The notes under the pieces: model-generated | Told to the model about the DNA's origin: nothing | What the model saw: only the letters and a program-made list of their open reading frames with translations | The model's database searches: none | Assembly (NCBI GenBank): GCA_032160705.1 | Contig: JAVHVE010000006.1 | Location: 1 to 64,000 of the forward strand | Reading direction: 5' to 3' | Source: QHXM01 sp032160705 | GTDB lineage: Bacteria; Acidobacteriota; Blastocatellia; Pyrinomonadales; Pyrinomonadaceae | Length of the DNA: 64,000 nt | Part shown: positions 17,260 to 26,080 of the stretch, piece by piece | Layout: each line of letters begins with the position of its first letter | Position numbering within the stretch: the first letter of the stretch is position 1 | Made by a program: the position numbers and the translations under genes

Positions 17260-17479
17260 ACGCGATCTACCCTCCGGGAATACACAAAGAATTCGCGCAG
17301 CACTGCCTTGAATTAAAGAATAATGAAACAAGCATCAAAGTAGCACAGTCAAAAGGAGCGCATCAATGTCCGTCCGCGCCCCGGTGATTCTTTAACCAGG
17401 CTTTACGGCTGAGCTTCATCGCGCTGGCCCTCGTGCCGTCTTGCCTGTCACCAAAACTGAAGCTAGGATTTCAATCAGG

Positions 17480-19225
17480 ATGAAATTTTTTCGTAAAGCA
17501 CTAATACTCTTTTTCGCTCTGCTACTCGTTCTGGCCATCTGGATTTGGTGGAATCGCCCGCGCAAGGTGAACATGACGGCCTATGTCCCTGCCGATTCAT
17601 TGATTTATCTGGAAGCGAACGATCTGCCGGACATCGCCAGTGGGATTATTTCAACTGACGCATGGAAGGCGCTCGCGCCCGCTGCCGGGATCAAATCAAA
17701 TCTGGGGAATTTGGGTTGGTTGAGCCGCCTGGCTTCATGGACGGGAATTGGCCCGGCGGACAGCGTTGTTCTTTCACGCGCACAGATTGCCGTCACCGTT
17801 CTTGGTCTGGATGCGGCTGATGCCGGTGATACATTGAAGATCAAGCCGCGCTACGCGCTCGTTGTTGAAACTCACACGGGCGAGTCGCGCGCGCGTTACG
17901 CAGTCGAAAATCGAGTGGGTGATTTCGCACGGCGCGCTTATGGAGCGCCGCGCGTCGAGCAGAAGGAAACTGACGGGGCGAAATTTACAACCTGGGTTGC
18001 GCCCGACGGTGAACGCCGCATCGTTGCCGCAGTGATGGGCAGCGTGGCCGTCATCGGTAATGATGAAGGGGCTGTGCAGGCGTGTCTGGCGGTTCGCCGC
18101 AATGAACGTCCGAGCCTTGTGGGCAATCCACAGGTAGAAGAGATGCGGCGGCGCGTTGGCGGCAACGACGCGCTCGCTTTCGGTTACGTCTCACCGGAAG
18201 GCGCGACGAAACTGCTGGAAATGGCAGCCACCGCTTACGCCGGGCAGATTTCTTCAGACCCGCGCGCACAGAGCGCCGCCGCAAGCATGCTGCCGCCGCT
18301 GGCGAAAAAAATCCTCGGGGGCGCAGGCTGGAGCGCACGACTCTCAGAAGGCATCGTTGAGGATCGCTACTTTCTCGGTCTCCAGAATGGCGTCGCCACT
18401 AAACTGCAATCCGCGCTCGCCTCGCAACAGAACGTGGCTCTGAGCGCCAGCGAATTACTCCCGGCGGAAATTTATTCTTTATCGCGGTACAACTATCGTG
18501 ACCCGGCTGGAGCCTGGCGTGGTTTGAATTCCACCATTGCCGCTCAAGCTGATACGCTCGGCTCTGTGTTACTCACTCGCCTGCTGGATGCTTCGCTCAA
18601 GCCCTACGGCATCGAAGAACCGGACAATTTTCTACAGGCAATTGGCTCTGAGATAGTGACGGCGCGTCTTGATGATTCCGGGTCAAGCACTGTGACGATT
18701 GTCGAAGTGCGCGATGAAAAGACTTTGCGTGACTTTATTGCCAAACGCCTCGGCGCAAAGCCGCGCGCTGAGACCATCGGCGATGCGGAAATGCTCGTTG
18801 CCAATAACGAGAAGCGCGACGCTTCGAGCTTCGTCCAGGGGCATCTCATCATGGGAACGGCGGACAACGTCCGCCGCTGTCTTGAAGCGTTGAGGACGAA
18901 CCAGACGCTCGCAGCCGACGATGATTTTCAGCGAACCGCGCGCCTTGTCGCTGCGGGCAATTCAGCGAATGTCGTAACGTTCACGGAAGATTACGCACCC
19001 GCGCGAACTTTTATCACAGCGATTGCCACACAGCGCGGTATCCATGAGCGGCCAGTTAATGAGACGGAGTTGGAAGGCTTGCTCAAGCGTTTACGCTATG
19101 CTGTCAGCGAAACACAGATTGTTGACGGCGGCTTTGAAAAAAGGACACGTTCATCATTCGGACAGTTCGGCGCGCTCGCTTCACAGTTTGCTCCGGCTAA
19201 TGATTCGACGGCGTCTCCGCAATGA
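17480..19225 (+). CDS. Membrane-anchored protein of unknown function (DUF3352-like)
   Basis: 581 residues from ATG 17480; an upstream TTG at 17441 would add 13 residues before the hydrophobic segment and is less likely. One N-terminal helix (KALILFFALLLVLAIWIWWN) anchors a large soluble region outside the membrane. It has short recurring phrases such as YVPADSLIYLEANDLPDIAS, AVMGSVAVIGNDEGAVQACL and LIMGTADNVRRCLEALRTNQ; the latter two look like the same structural element repeated. This is reminiscent of DUF3352 proteins, but I am not certain. Convergent with the next gene. Confidence 0.7.
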   Translation: MKFFRKALILFFALLLVLAIWIWWNRPRKVNMTAYVPADSLIYLEANDLPDIASGIISTDAWKALAPAAGIKSNLGNLGWLSRLASWTGIGPADSVVLSRAQIAVTVLGLDAADAGDTLKIKPRYALVVETHTGESRARYAVENRVGDFARRAYGAPRVEQKETDGAKFTTWVAPDGERRIVAAVMGSVAVIGNDEGAVQACLAVRRNERPSLVGNPQVEEMRRRVGGNDALAFGYVSPEGATKLLEMAATAYAGQISSDPRAQSAAASMLPPLAKKILGGAGWSARLSEGIVEDRYFLGLQNGVATKLQSALASQQNVALSASELLPAEIYSLSRYNYRDPAGAWRGLNSTIAAQADTLGSVLLTRLLDASLKPYGIEEPDNFLQAIGSEIVTARLDDSGSSTVTIVEVRDEKTLRDFIAKRLGAKPRAETIGDAEMLVANNEKRDASSFVQGHLIMGTADNVRRCLEALRTNQTLAADDDFQRTARLVAAGNSANVVTFTEDYAPARTFITAIATQRGIHERPVNETELEGLLKRLRYAVSETQIVDGGFEKRTRSSFGQFGALASQFAPANDSTASPQ

Positions 19226-19265
19226 GGAAGCATCGAAGCGACTATCCTTTGCCCGCGCAAGACTG

Positions 19266-20630
19266 CTATGACAGACCTTCCGGCTCAGGATAATCGAATG
19301 GATGATTGACCAGCACGGCGCGCATGCTGACCTGGCTGCTGAGAGCTTCAAGGTATGCCGCGTAGCGATGGAGCACCGCTGCAATCTCGACATGGCCGCG
19401 CGCGGCGTCAACCTCTTCCATAAAACGCTCGCTTGCTTCCCAATCTTTGAACATCAAATAACGCAAACTCCCCTCGCGAAACCAAGCGAGACTTTTAAGA
19501 AGGTTGTCGATTGCGTCCGCGTCCGGCTCATTCTCGCAGCGTCTGACGAGTTGCAGCAGCGTCCATAAATCGCGGCGGAGCGCAAGCGATTGTTCGAGCT
19601 TGGTTCGGAATGCGTCAAAGAGTTGTGTTCCATCAAGCGCAGGATTGAAGAGTTGCGTGAGGCCCACCACCGATTGCTGAAACGAGTCGCGCAGAAGCCC
19701 ATGAGAGTTCTCAACTTTGACATAGATCACCGGAGCTTGTTGCAGCGAACTCAGCCCCACCAACTCATACGCGAAGACCTTACGCAACTCCATCTTGATC
19801 GCATAGTTCATGCTATCGAGCGCATCAAAGATGCTTTTCTCCAATCCTTCTATTTGCAGCGCCCGTGTTTCAATAAACTCGGTCAGCAAGCGGGTCTCTT
19901 CGTGGACGAGCGTAAAGATCGGAAGAGTTTGCTTAAGGGATTGATCCTGGCGGAGAAACGTTTCAACGAAGCGCAAATATTCGAGCAACCTGAAAAGACT
20001 TGAGAAAATGAAAAGCACATCCGTGCCAAGCGCAACAGGCTTGATGACTTCCCGCGTCAGGTCGAGCAGCGGCGCAGGGATGTTCATCCACCCTTGCCGG
20101 GAATAAGCTCCTGCCAGAATCTTTGTGCCTTCAAGTTTGTCCAGCTCACCATCCAGACGCTGCCCCAGGTTGACCCAGGCGTGTAAACTTACCGGGCGCA
20201 GATTGAGCAACGACTGGCATGAGGCATGAGCATCTCCCAGGGCTGTTGCCAGCGCGAGGAGTGAGCTATCTTTCACTCCTGTTTTTACCTCTTGATGGGC
20301 GAGCGCGACAGGAGCATCTGTTTCATCAAAAATTGTATTGTCGGATTTCTCAAAATGGACTGACTGAAAGACGAGTTGTGAACAGCGGAGCAACGTTCCG
20401 CGAACGATGCGCAATTCGTTAGCCCAATCATGCGCGATCAGATTTGCCTGACTGGCTTCAGAGAACGGGTGATTGTAAAGATTGAAGAAACTTTGAAGGC
20501 TGCGCATCCATGCGCTGATTTCACGTCTCTGTCGGTCGCTGGAGTCACCTGGATGATCGTGTTTTGTTGATGGCGGAGGAAAATCTTTATCTTCAGGGAG
20601 CGAGGATGTTTCTGCGGAGGGACTGAACAT
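19266..20630 (-). CDS. Hypothetical helical protein
   Basis: 454 residues, not recognised. No signal peptide or membrane helix. The first 40 residues are Pro/Ser/Asp-rich and probably disordered; the rest is predicted to be largely alpha-helical with many Leu, for example YLRFVETFLRQDQSLKQTLP and IEGLEKSIFDALDSMNYAIK. Codon use looks like that of the neighbours and the frame is long and uninterrupted, so the gene is credible. It is divergent from rdgB with 138 bp between them. Confidence 0.75.
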   Translation of the reverse strand: MFSPSAETSSLPEDKDFPPPSTKHDHPGDSSDRQRREISAWMRSLQSFFNLYNHPFSEASQANLIAHDWANELRIVRGTLLRCSQLVFQSVHFEKSDNTIFDETDAPVALAHQEVKTGVKDSSLLALATALGDAHASCQSLLNLRPVSLHAWVNLGQRLDGELDKLEGTKILAGAYSRQGWMNIPAPLLDLTREVIKPVALGTDVLFIFSSLFRLLEYLRFVETFLRQDQSLKQTLPIFTLVHEETRLLTEFIETRALQIEGLEKSIFDALDSMNYAIKMELRKVFAYELVGLSSLQQAPVIYVKVENSHGLLRDSFQQSVVGLTQLFNPALDGTQLFDAFRTKLEQSLALRRDLWTLLQLVRRCENEPDADAIDNLLKSLAWFREGSLRYLMFKDWEASERFMEEVDAARGHVEIAAVLHRYAAYLEALSSQVSMRAVLVNHPFDYPEPEGLS

Positions 20631-20768
20631 AGTTTAAGCATTCCCCTTATAATCGTTCTCGTGCTTGCTCTACAAAGAGCGCGCCCATCCGATTGTAAGC
20701 GCGAAATCCCTCGACTGGCAAAATAATTATTTGCGGTCGAGCAATATTTTCGAGGCGCAGCATTTAAG

Positions 20769-21392
20769 ATGACAAAAACCACCCCACACGAACTACTCAT
20801 CGCCACAGGCAACAAGGGAAAGATTGTCGAGTTCCAGTCGCTTCTATCTTCGCTGCCATTGCGCCTGAGAAATCTCGTGGAGTTTCCAGAGATCAGAGAG
20901 GTTAAAGAAACAGGGACGACCTTCTCCGACAACGCTGTTCTCAAAGCAAGGGGTTATGCCGGACAAACAGGTCTCTGGACACTGGCAGACGATTCCGGGC
21001 TGGAGGTTGATGCCCTCAATGGCGCTCCCGGCGTCTTCTCCGCACGTTACGCAGGCGAGGAAGCAACTGATAGCCAACGCATCGAACGATTGCTTGAGGA
21101 GCTATCTCAATGCGCCGAGCAGGAAAGGCGTGCGCGCTTTATCTGCGTCATAGCGATAGCCGACGCGCAGGGGCAGATAGCTCATCTTTCAACAGGAAGA
21201 TGCGAAGGGCGAATCATTCATGCTCCGCGAGGGACAGGGGGGTTCGGGTACGACCCCGTTTTCGTCCCCCAAGGCTTTAATCAAACCTTTGGCGAGTTAT
21301 TGCCGGGAATCAAGCAGAGCATTAGCCACCGGGCACTTGCGATGCAGGGAGCGCACTCCTTTCTCGTCAATAGTTTTCAAAGCACGGCTTGA
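20769..21392 (+). CDS. rdgB: XTP/dITP diphosphatase (RdgB/HAM1 family)
   Basis: 207 residues, normal length. It cleaves non-canonical purine triphosphates (ITP, XTP) to the monophosphates and pyrophosphate, keeping them out of DNA and RNA. Motifs: LLIATGNKGKIVEFQSLL at residues 9-26, LADDSGLEVDALNGAPGVFS with the catalytic Asp pair near 75, SARYAGEEATD, GFGYDPVFVPQGFNQTFGEL (about 158-177) and SHRALAM near the end. The ATG at 20769 fits the family start. tRNA-Pro lies 48 bp downstream on the same strand. Confidence 0.95.
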   Translation: MTKTTPHELLIATGNKGKIVEFQSLLSSLPLRLRNLVEFPEIREVKETGTTFSDNAVLKARGYAGQTGLWTLADDSGLEVDALNGAPGVFSARYAGEEATDSQRIERLLEELSQCAEQERRARFICVIAIADAQGQIAHLSTGRCEGRIIHAPRGTGGFGYDPVFVPQGFNQTFGELLPGIKQSISHRALAMQGAHSFLVNSFQSTA

Positions 21393-21440
21393 CCCATGTT
21401 CTAACCGACCGCTAGAATGCGTCGTTTGAGATTTCATTGG

Positions 21441-21517
<77 letters not shown>

Positions 21518-21748
21518 GCTTTATTTCATGGAAAGCAGCCATAGGTTGCTTCTTTGTTGTTTCCTGATAGATCACAGATTTGATAGAGATTATCGGGCGG
21601 CATCAGGTTTTTGAATTTCAAAAAATTTCACTCGAAATGGCTTAAAATCGCCGTTTTTTGCAGACGCGAGGCCTTTCGGTGTGATATATGTTGGTTTGTA
21701 AGCTTTTTCAATTTTCGCCCAATTCACCGGAGGTAATCACACCACGCC

Positions 21749-22060
21749 ATGGCGACCAATGCGGCAGGCAAGAAACGAATGACCCAATCTGAGGTAATCA
21801 ATCACTTCGCCGAAAAATTCGGGATGAAGCGCGCACAGGCTAAAGAGCTTTTCGATGAGCTGGGGAATCTGGCTCAATCAGAAGTTAAGTCAAACGGAGA
21901 GTTCGTTTTGCCGGGTTTCGGCAAGCTCGTTCTTTCCGAGCGCAAAGCGCGCGAAGGCCGAAACCCGGCGACAGGTGAGACGATTCAAATACCAGCCAAA
22001 ACAACGCTCAAATTCCGCGTTGGCAAAGGCATGAAGGATTCGGTCGTTCCCAAGAAGTAG
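21749..22060 (+). CDS. HU-family nucleoid protein
   Basis: 103 residues. The HU/IHF fold is clear: KKRMTQSEVINHFAEKFGM, RAQAKELFDELGNLAQSEV, then the dimer beta-arm with VLPGFGKLVLSERKAREGRN, PATGETIQIPAKTTLKFRVG. The RxGRNPxTGE signature holds the DNA-bending Pro. The short Lys-rich N-terminal extension (MATNAAGKKR) and end (KDSVVPKK) are slight variations. GGAGG lies at about 21729-21733, 15 nt before the ATG. Monocistronic by layout. Confidence 0.93.
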   Translation: MATNAAGKKRMTQSEVINHFAEKFGMKRAQAKELFDELGNLAQSEVKSNGEFVLPGFGKLVLSERKAREGRNPATGETIQIPAKTTLKFRVGKGMKDSVVPKK

Positions 22061-22483
22061 GCTGTTTTCAAACCATACGGTCTTCAATACCACGAGCGCC
22101 GCCTCAGGGATTCTGCCTGACGAAACCGCAGCAGAATTCATGGGCGGCGCTGTCATTTTCAGCCCTTTTCTGTAGAAAAGCGGCCAATTACACCCGGCGA
22201 GCGTCTCACAGAGGCCAAGTTGCTACCCAGACAGAAATAAATCTTCCATTTTTTATCGTTTTCCACTACAATCATCCGTTTTGTTGGGGACAGATTTAGA
22301 GAGCTATCTGGAGTGAGTTATTCCAGGTTTGTCTTTCCAGACAAAATCTCTTGGGAATGCAACACTTTTGCATCCTGAGAGGCGCGTCGGGCATCTAAAA
22401 TCTTGCCTAAAAATACTGCTTCGAGGGCTTTCGTAGAGGGGAAGTTTAGAACGGGCTTTCGGGCACACAAGGAGCTAGGAAAA
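22061..22483. other. Intergenic region after the HU gene
   Basis: GAGCGCCGCC and GGCGGCGCT (about 22096-22151) form a stem with a 40 nt loop followed by a few T residues, a possible terminator of the HU gene. TTTGTCT-TTCC-AGACAAA, a perfect 7-4-7 inverted repeat, lies at 22328-22345 upstream of the next small gene and could be an operator or a hairpin in its leader. No gene was seen in the rest. Confidence 0.45.
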
Positions 22484-22732
22484 GTGACTTTCAACAGGCA
22501 TCTGCCGCTGGATGAGCGGTTATTGAGAATTGACCACATACAGGCACGCCGTTTCTCGAAACTGGGCGGGACGGCTCTGGACATTGCGACCGAAGGTATC
22601 ATGCGTCACTTGCGCGCCTGCGACCGGATGGATGTCAACCCGGATACCTCAGCCGTACGTGAAATCATTGATGACGCTTTGAACGGTCGCCGCGTATTCG
22701 CCGAAACGGCGGATGATCGCCGCGCCGCATAA
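22484..22732 (+). CDS. Small conserved-looking protein of unknown function
   Basis: 82 residues from a GTG at 22484, chosen because AAGGAG lies 9-10 nt upstream; the frame opens further upstream (22403) but without a site. The product (MTFNRHLPLDERLLRIDHIQ, then ARRFSKLGGTALDIATEGIM) is compact, charged and probably alpha-helical, with no signal peptide. Not recognised. A strong terminator follows 28 bp after the stop, which supports a real, separately transcribed gene. Confidence 0.65.
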   Translation: MTFNRHLPLDERLLRIDHIQARRFSKLGGTALDIATEGIMRHLRACDRMDVNPDTSAVREIIDDALNGRRVFAETADDRRAA

Positions 22733-22760
22733 CGAAGTACGGTATAGTCTTTAATTTTGA

Positions 22761-22795
22761 AGACTGCGAGCTTTCCGGGCTCGCGGTCTTTTTTC
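22761..22795 (+). terminator. Rho-independent terminator
   Basis: GACTGCGAGC and GCTCGCGGTC form a 10 bp stem (one G-T pair) with a 7 nt loop, followed by six T residues. It ends the small gene at 22484-22732. Confidence 0.85.
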
Positions 22796-22858
22796 TTGTA
22801 GATATTTGAGGAGTAATTCAGAGTCTGCTTTGTCGTAACCTTTGCTGCGTCATACAAT

Positions 22859-23981
22859 AGACCCGTTGCGTGATAAGGCAGCTTAACAAAAGACAAAGCT
22901 GCCGTTCAGTTCACTGACATTACAACTGCAATCCTGTTCTTTGAAAGATTCTCTCATAAGCTCTGAGGTTGACTAACCCAGCCACGATGTTCATCGTTTG
23001 GTCGTAATCTTCATCACGGTTGCGGTAGATGTCAGATGCGATTGCGTACTTCTTGCGTCGTGAGAAGGTATGCTCAATTTTGATGCGTGTGGAAGAGCGC
23101 AGCCGGTTCAGCTTTTTCTGCTCGCGCGAGAGTGGACGGTTGCGACGCGCTTTTTCGTTGAGCCTGACGGTCACGGGTAAGCCCATTGCGCCCATCCCGT
23201 CAAAGCCGCTGTCGCCATACAGCGTCACTCGATAGTCTTTGAATTCGTTCGAAATGGCGCGCTGCGCATGGTCGTCTTTGAAGACTTTGAAGTCGTGCGG
23301 ACGGCCTCCCGTTGATGGGCTTTGGTCAACGATGATGCCGGAAGGCGTGCCGATCACAAGTTGCTTGAGCGTGTGTCGCTTCTTCTTGCCGGAGTAATCC
23401 GATTTGCGTTTCGCTGGTTTCTGCGGCTTGCGCTTGGGCTGCTCCACGCCATCGATAATGAAGGAGAGTTCGGGATATGCCTTTTGAAACTCTTCGATAC
23501 TGCCGATGCGCTTTTTGCGCCGCTTCTGTTCTTTGTCGGCTAAGCAGAGAATCCTGCGGCGAGCCTGCTCCGGCACCGGCAAGATCGACTCGAAGACAGG
23601 ACGCATCAATTGAATGGCGCGGCAGATAACACTTTTATGTTCAGCGGTGAACAGCAATGTCAGAAACTCTTGCGTCAGATAGAGCCGGTAGTAGAAAAGC
23701 AGCATCAACAAGCGGTCGGGTAGAGAGTTCGCAAACTGTGCGCCGCCACCAATCCCTCGCAGGCGTTTCTTGCCGGTGACGACAACTCGCTTTTTGCGTC
23801 GTCGTTCCAACTTCTCAGCGGCCTGCTCGAATTGCGGCAACAGTGTTTGAAACTGGTGAAGGTTCATGCCTGTGACGGAGAGAAACAGTTGCGGCTTCCG
23901 GCTGAGTTTGTGATAGAGGGACATATTGGATGACTCCGTTACGCAAACTTAGCTCTTGAAGCCTTATCACGCAACAGGTCT
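22859..23981. mobile_element. IS5-like insertion sequence with 21 bp terminal inverted repeats
   Basis: The ends AGACCCGTTGCGTGATAAGGC (22859-22879, given as AGACCCGTTGCGTGATAAGG plus C) and its complement at 23961-23981 match at 20 of 21 positions. The 1123 bp between contain one transposase gene on the minus strand. No clear target-site duplication can be read next to the repeats. On its right the element truncates a DUF3298 gene; the missing N-terminal part of that gene is not on its left, so a deletion went with or followed the insertion. Confidence 0.88.
22920..23924 (-). CDS. IS5-family-like transposase (DDE_Tnp_4 type)
   Basis: 334 residues. The N-terminal part holds a helix-turn-helix-like region (LLFYYRLYLTQEFLTLLF and so on, about 74-95). 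The catalytic core shows the DDE triad: D158 in SFIIDGVEQP, D238 in LYGDSGFDG and E284 in RIKIEHTFSRRKKY. The middle is Lys/Arg-rich (KPQKPAKRKSDYSGKKKRHT). The frame is intact, so the element may still be active. Confidence 0.88.
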   Translation of the reverse strand: MSLYHKLSRKPQLFLSVTGMNLHQFQTLLPQFEQAAEKLERRRKKRVVVTGKKRLRGIGGGAQFANSLPDRLLMLLFYYRLYLTQEFLTLLFTAEHKSVICRAIQLMRPVFESILPVPEQARRRILCLADKEQKRRKKRIGSIEEFQKAYPELSFIIDGVEQPKRKPQKPAKRKSDYSGKKKRHTLKQLVIGTPSGIIVDQSPSTGGRPHDFKVFKDDHAQRAISNEFKDYRVTLYGDSGFDGMGAMGLPVTVRLNEKARRNRPLSREQKKLNRLRSSTRIKIEHTFSRRKKYAIASDIYRNRDEDYDQTMNIVAGLVNLRAYERIFQRTGLQL

Positions 23982-23982
23982 T

Positions 23983-24501
23983 ATGAAAGAGGTGCGCGAC
24001 TTCACGACAGATTTCCAGGCTCCCGAAGAGCGAATGCTCAGCGGGGAGAGTTCCTTTGATTCAAGGTATCAGGTTGAGCACGCCACCAATGATCTTGTGA
24101 GCATCAGTTTCATCATCAATACTTACTTCGAGGGGGCTGTTCATGGAAATTACAGCGACATCAGCTTCAATTACGATCTTAAAACCGGCGCGCTGCTGAA
24201 ACTGGCAGACCTGTTCAAGCCAAACTCTAATTACTTGAAACCGATCTCTGACTACGCCATCAAGTCTCTCAAGAAAGAGTCGCCCGACGCGGACTCTGAC
24301 TGGATACAGAGCGGCGCAGGCGCGGAAGAGAAGAACTATTAAAGCTGGAACATCAACCGTAAAGGGTTGGAAGTGACTTTCAATCCGTATCAAGTGGCTT
24401 CATATGCCGAAGGCCCGCACACGGTGTTGATCCCTTACAACGTCTTGAAGGATGTCATTGACCCGCAGGGGGCGCTGTCCAGGATTGCGGGTAAGCAGTA
24501 A
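23983..24501 (+). pseudogene. DUF3298-domain protein, truncated by the IS and broken by an in-frame stop
   Basis: The frame enters directly from the right IS end. It reads MKEVRDFTTDFQ, then DLVSISFIINTYFEGAVHGN, SFNYDLKTGALLKLADLFKP and SDYAIKSLKKESP, which fits DUF3298 (RsiV-type) proteins. TAA at 24340-24342 interrupts it after AEEKNY; the same frame then continues SWNINRKGLEVTFNPYQVAS and AEGPHTVLIPYNVLKDVIDP to a stop at 24501. Relatives have Lys or Arg at the stop position. About 70 N-terminal residues, including the signal peptide, are missing. Two independent lesions make it a clear pseudogene. Confidence 0.85.
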
Positions 24502-24536
24502 AACGTACATGAATTCTGAAAGATGTGAGGTGACGA

Positions 24537-25304
24537 ATGAAAAAGAACTGGCAAGCTGTGCTGATGATTATCGCGCTGAATATCGTTTTCGGTGGGATGT
24601 CCGGGGCTTTAGCGCAACAAGTGCCTATCGCGGGCGGTTATGCAGAAACTTCTCGCACTGACCCTGAAGTAGTGTCGGCAGCCAGGTTCGCCGTCAGAGC
24701 GGCGGGACGTAAAGCTGGTGCTCGCGTCACACTGCTTTCAATCGAGCATTCGGAAGTGCAAGTGGTGGCGGGGCTCAACTACATGCTTCGTCTGAAAGTG
24801 AAGGTTAATGGTCAGAGTCAGGATGTGACAGCGGTCGTTTACAGGAATCTCAAAGACAAATACTCGCTCTCCAGTTGGGAAGCAGCCGGTAATCACGCGG
24901 GCAGTAGTGGCTCTGCTTCATCCAGCTCTACGATTGAGCAGCTTGCACAGGCGCTGGCCGATGCTTTTACGGCGAAATCGCTGGGCAGGCTCGATGCTGA
25001 GCGCCCTTATTTCGGTCGGGTGAAAATCATTATCGAGCATTCGCTGGCTGAGGATACGGCCAAGGATAGGTTTGAGGTCAGGCAGGTCAGAACACTCGAA
25101 CAGGGCGAACGGTGGCTGACAAGCCGGGAGAGAGCTGACAGCCCTGCTAGAAATAGCGGATCGCTGCAACGATGCAGGAAAGGTGTCTGCACATACGAAC
25201 AAGTAGGTATGCTGCACAACAATTTGTATCTACAAAAAGTCACCTACGGCTATAGAAACAGGCGTCCGTACATCAAGACGATTTACTTGATTGACGGCGA
25301 TTGA
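24537..25304 (+). CDS. Secreted protein with a cystatin-like domain
   Basis: 255 residues with a signal peptide (about 7-27, ending GALAQQ). Residues 28-118 show all three cystatin contact elements in order: a Gly pair near the mature N-terminus (PIAGGY, 33-34), the QVVAG loop (75-79, in SEVQVVAGLNYML) and a later SW pair (113-114). Between them lies a helix with PEVVSAARFAV, also cystatin-like. Cystatins inhibit papain-type cysteine proteases; whether this one does is inference. Residues 119-255 are a Ser-rich linker and a second, unrecognised domain with two Cys (RCRKGVC). Directly follows the DUF3298 pseudogene, 36 bp apart; convergent with the next gene. Confidence 0.7.
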   Translation: MKKNWQAVLMIIALNIVFGGMSGALAQQVPIAGGYAETSRTDPEVVSAARFAVRAAGRKAGARVTLLSIEHSEVQVVAGLNYMLRLKVKVNGQSQDVTAVVYRNLKDKYSLSSWEAAGNHAGSSGSASSSSTIEQLAQALADAFTAKSLGRLDAERPYFGRVKIIIEHSLAEDTAKDRFEVRQVRTLEQGERWLTSRERADSPARNSGSLQRCRKGVCTYEQVGMLHNNLYLQKVTYGYRNRRPYIKTIYLIDGD

Positions 25305-25310
25305 TGTACC

Positions 25311-26063
25311 TTAAACTTCTTCCAGCGGCCAGATGTCCACGCTGATCTCTTCGGCGTAGTGGAGCAGTGCCTCGTCTTTGGGCGTCGGCAATCCATGCGA
25401 TTCGATCATGGTCGAGTCGAAGGATGAAACGGAAGCTTTCTGCAACGGCCAGGGCTCATGAAAGATTCGGCAGCGATAGAGTTTCTGTTTATGAGCAGCG
25501 TAGAGGCAGTAACGCTCTGTCAGGAAAAACTCCAGCGAGCCGGGATGTGAGTAGGCTAAAGTCTCGCCAATCTTCCAGGTGGCATTAAGCTCCGCCTCCG
25601 GCGCATCTTCTGCCGTGCGCGTCGAAGAGTAATGGATTGTTTCCTTTTCCTGCTCAAGCGACATTTCGGCGTTGAAGTATGGAAGATGAAAGAGGGTGCG
25701 TGCCGTCAAAACCGCCACAGAGCTATTGGCATCAAGCGAGAAGAACCAGACGCCCGGAACATTGTCCAGATGAACGTAGGTGCGGACGTTTAATTCGTGC
25801 ATCCGGCTCAAGCCCGGAATCGGCGGCAAAAGCGGCGGGAAGGCGCGAATGTCCCACATCGTAAACGGCGTGACGGCAATCCACGCAGAGCCGTCGAAAG
25901 TGTCAATCGTCAACCGCTCAGGGATTAAAGGACGTAAAGCTTTCTCCTCCATGCGCCAGTGCATGAAGAGCAGCTTGCCCCAATCCTGATGAATGATCGC
26001 TTGCCCCTTAGGGCGCTCGCGGATCGCCAGGCGTTCAAGGTCGGTTAATTGTTTTTTCTTCAT
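25311..26063 (-). CDS. DUF2071 (YqjF-like) family protein
   Basis: 250 residues. Typical features are the N-terminal QDWGKLLFMHWRMEEKALRP, LIPERLTIDTFDGSAWIAVT, the LNVRTYVHLDNVPGVWFFSL stretch at about 110-129, and LFFLTERYCLYA-like residues near 185. Cytoplasmic, no membrane helix. The biochemical role of the family is not established. Six bases separate its end from the end of the cystatin-like gene (convergent). Confidence 0.85.
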   Translation of the reverse strand: MKKKQLTDLERLAIRERPKGQAIIHQDWGKLLFMHWRMEEKALRPLIPERLTIDTFDGSAWIAVTPFTMWDIRAFPPLLPPIPGLSRMHELNVRTYVHLDNVPGVWFFSLDANSSVAVLTARTLFHLPYFNAEMSLEQEKETIHYSSTRTAEDAPEAELNATWKIGETLAYSHPGSLEFFLTERYCLYAAHKQKLYRCRIFHEPWPLQKASVSSFDSTMIESHGLPTPKDEALLHYAEEISVDIWPLEEV

Positions 26064-26080
26064 GTCGGCAGATTCTGTGC

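Noticed and set aside
17353..17385. Nine-codon open frame with a good ribosome-binding site upstream of the membrane-anchored protein gene
   Set aside because: AAAGGAG precedes ATG and a short frame (MSVRAPVIL), but there is nothing to show that it is a leader peptide.
22850..23990. Target-site duplication of the IS
   Set aside because: Sequences outside the 21 bp inverted repeats (…ACAAT and TATGA…) do not match convincingly.
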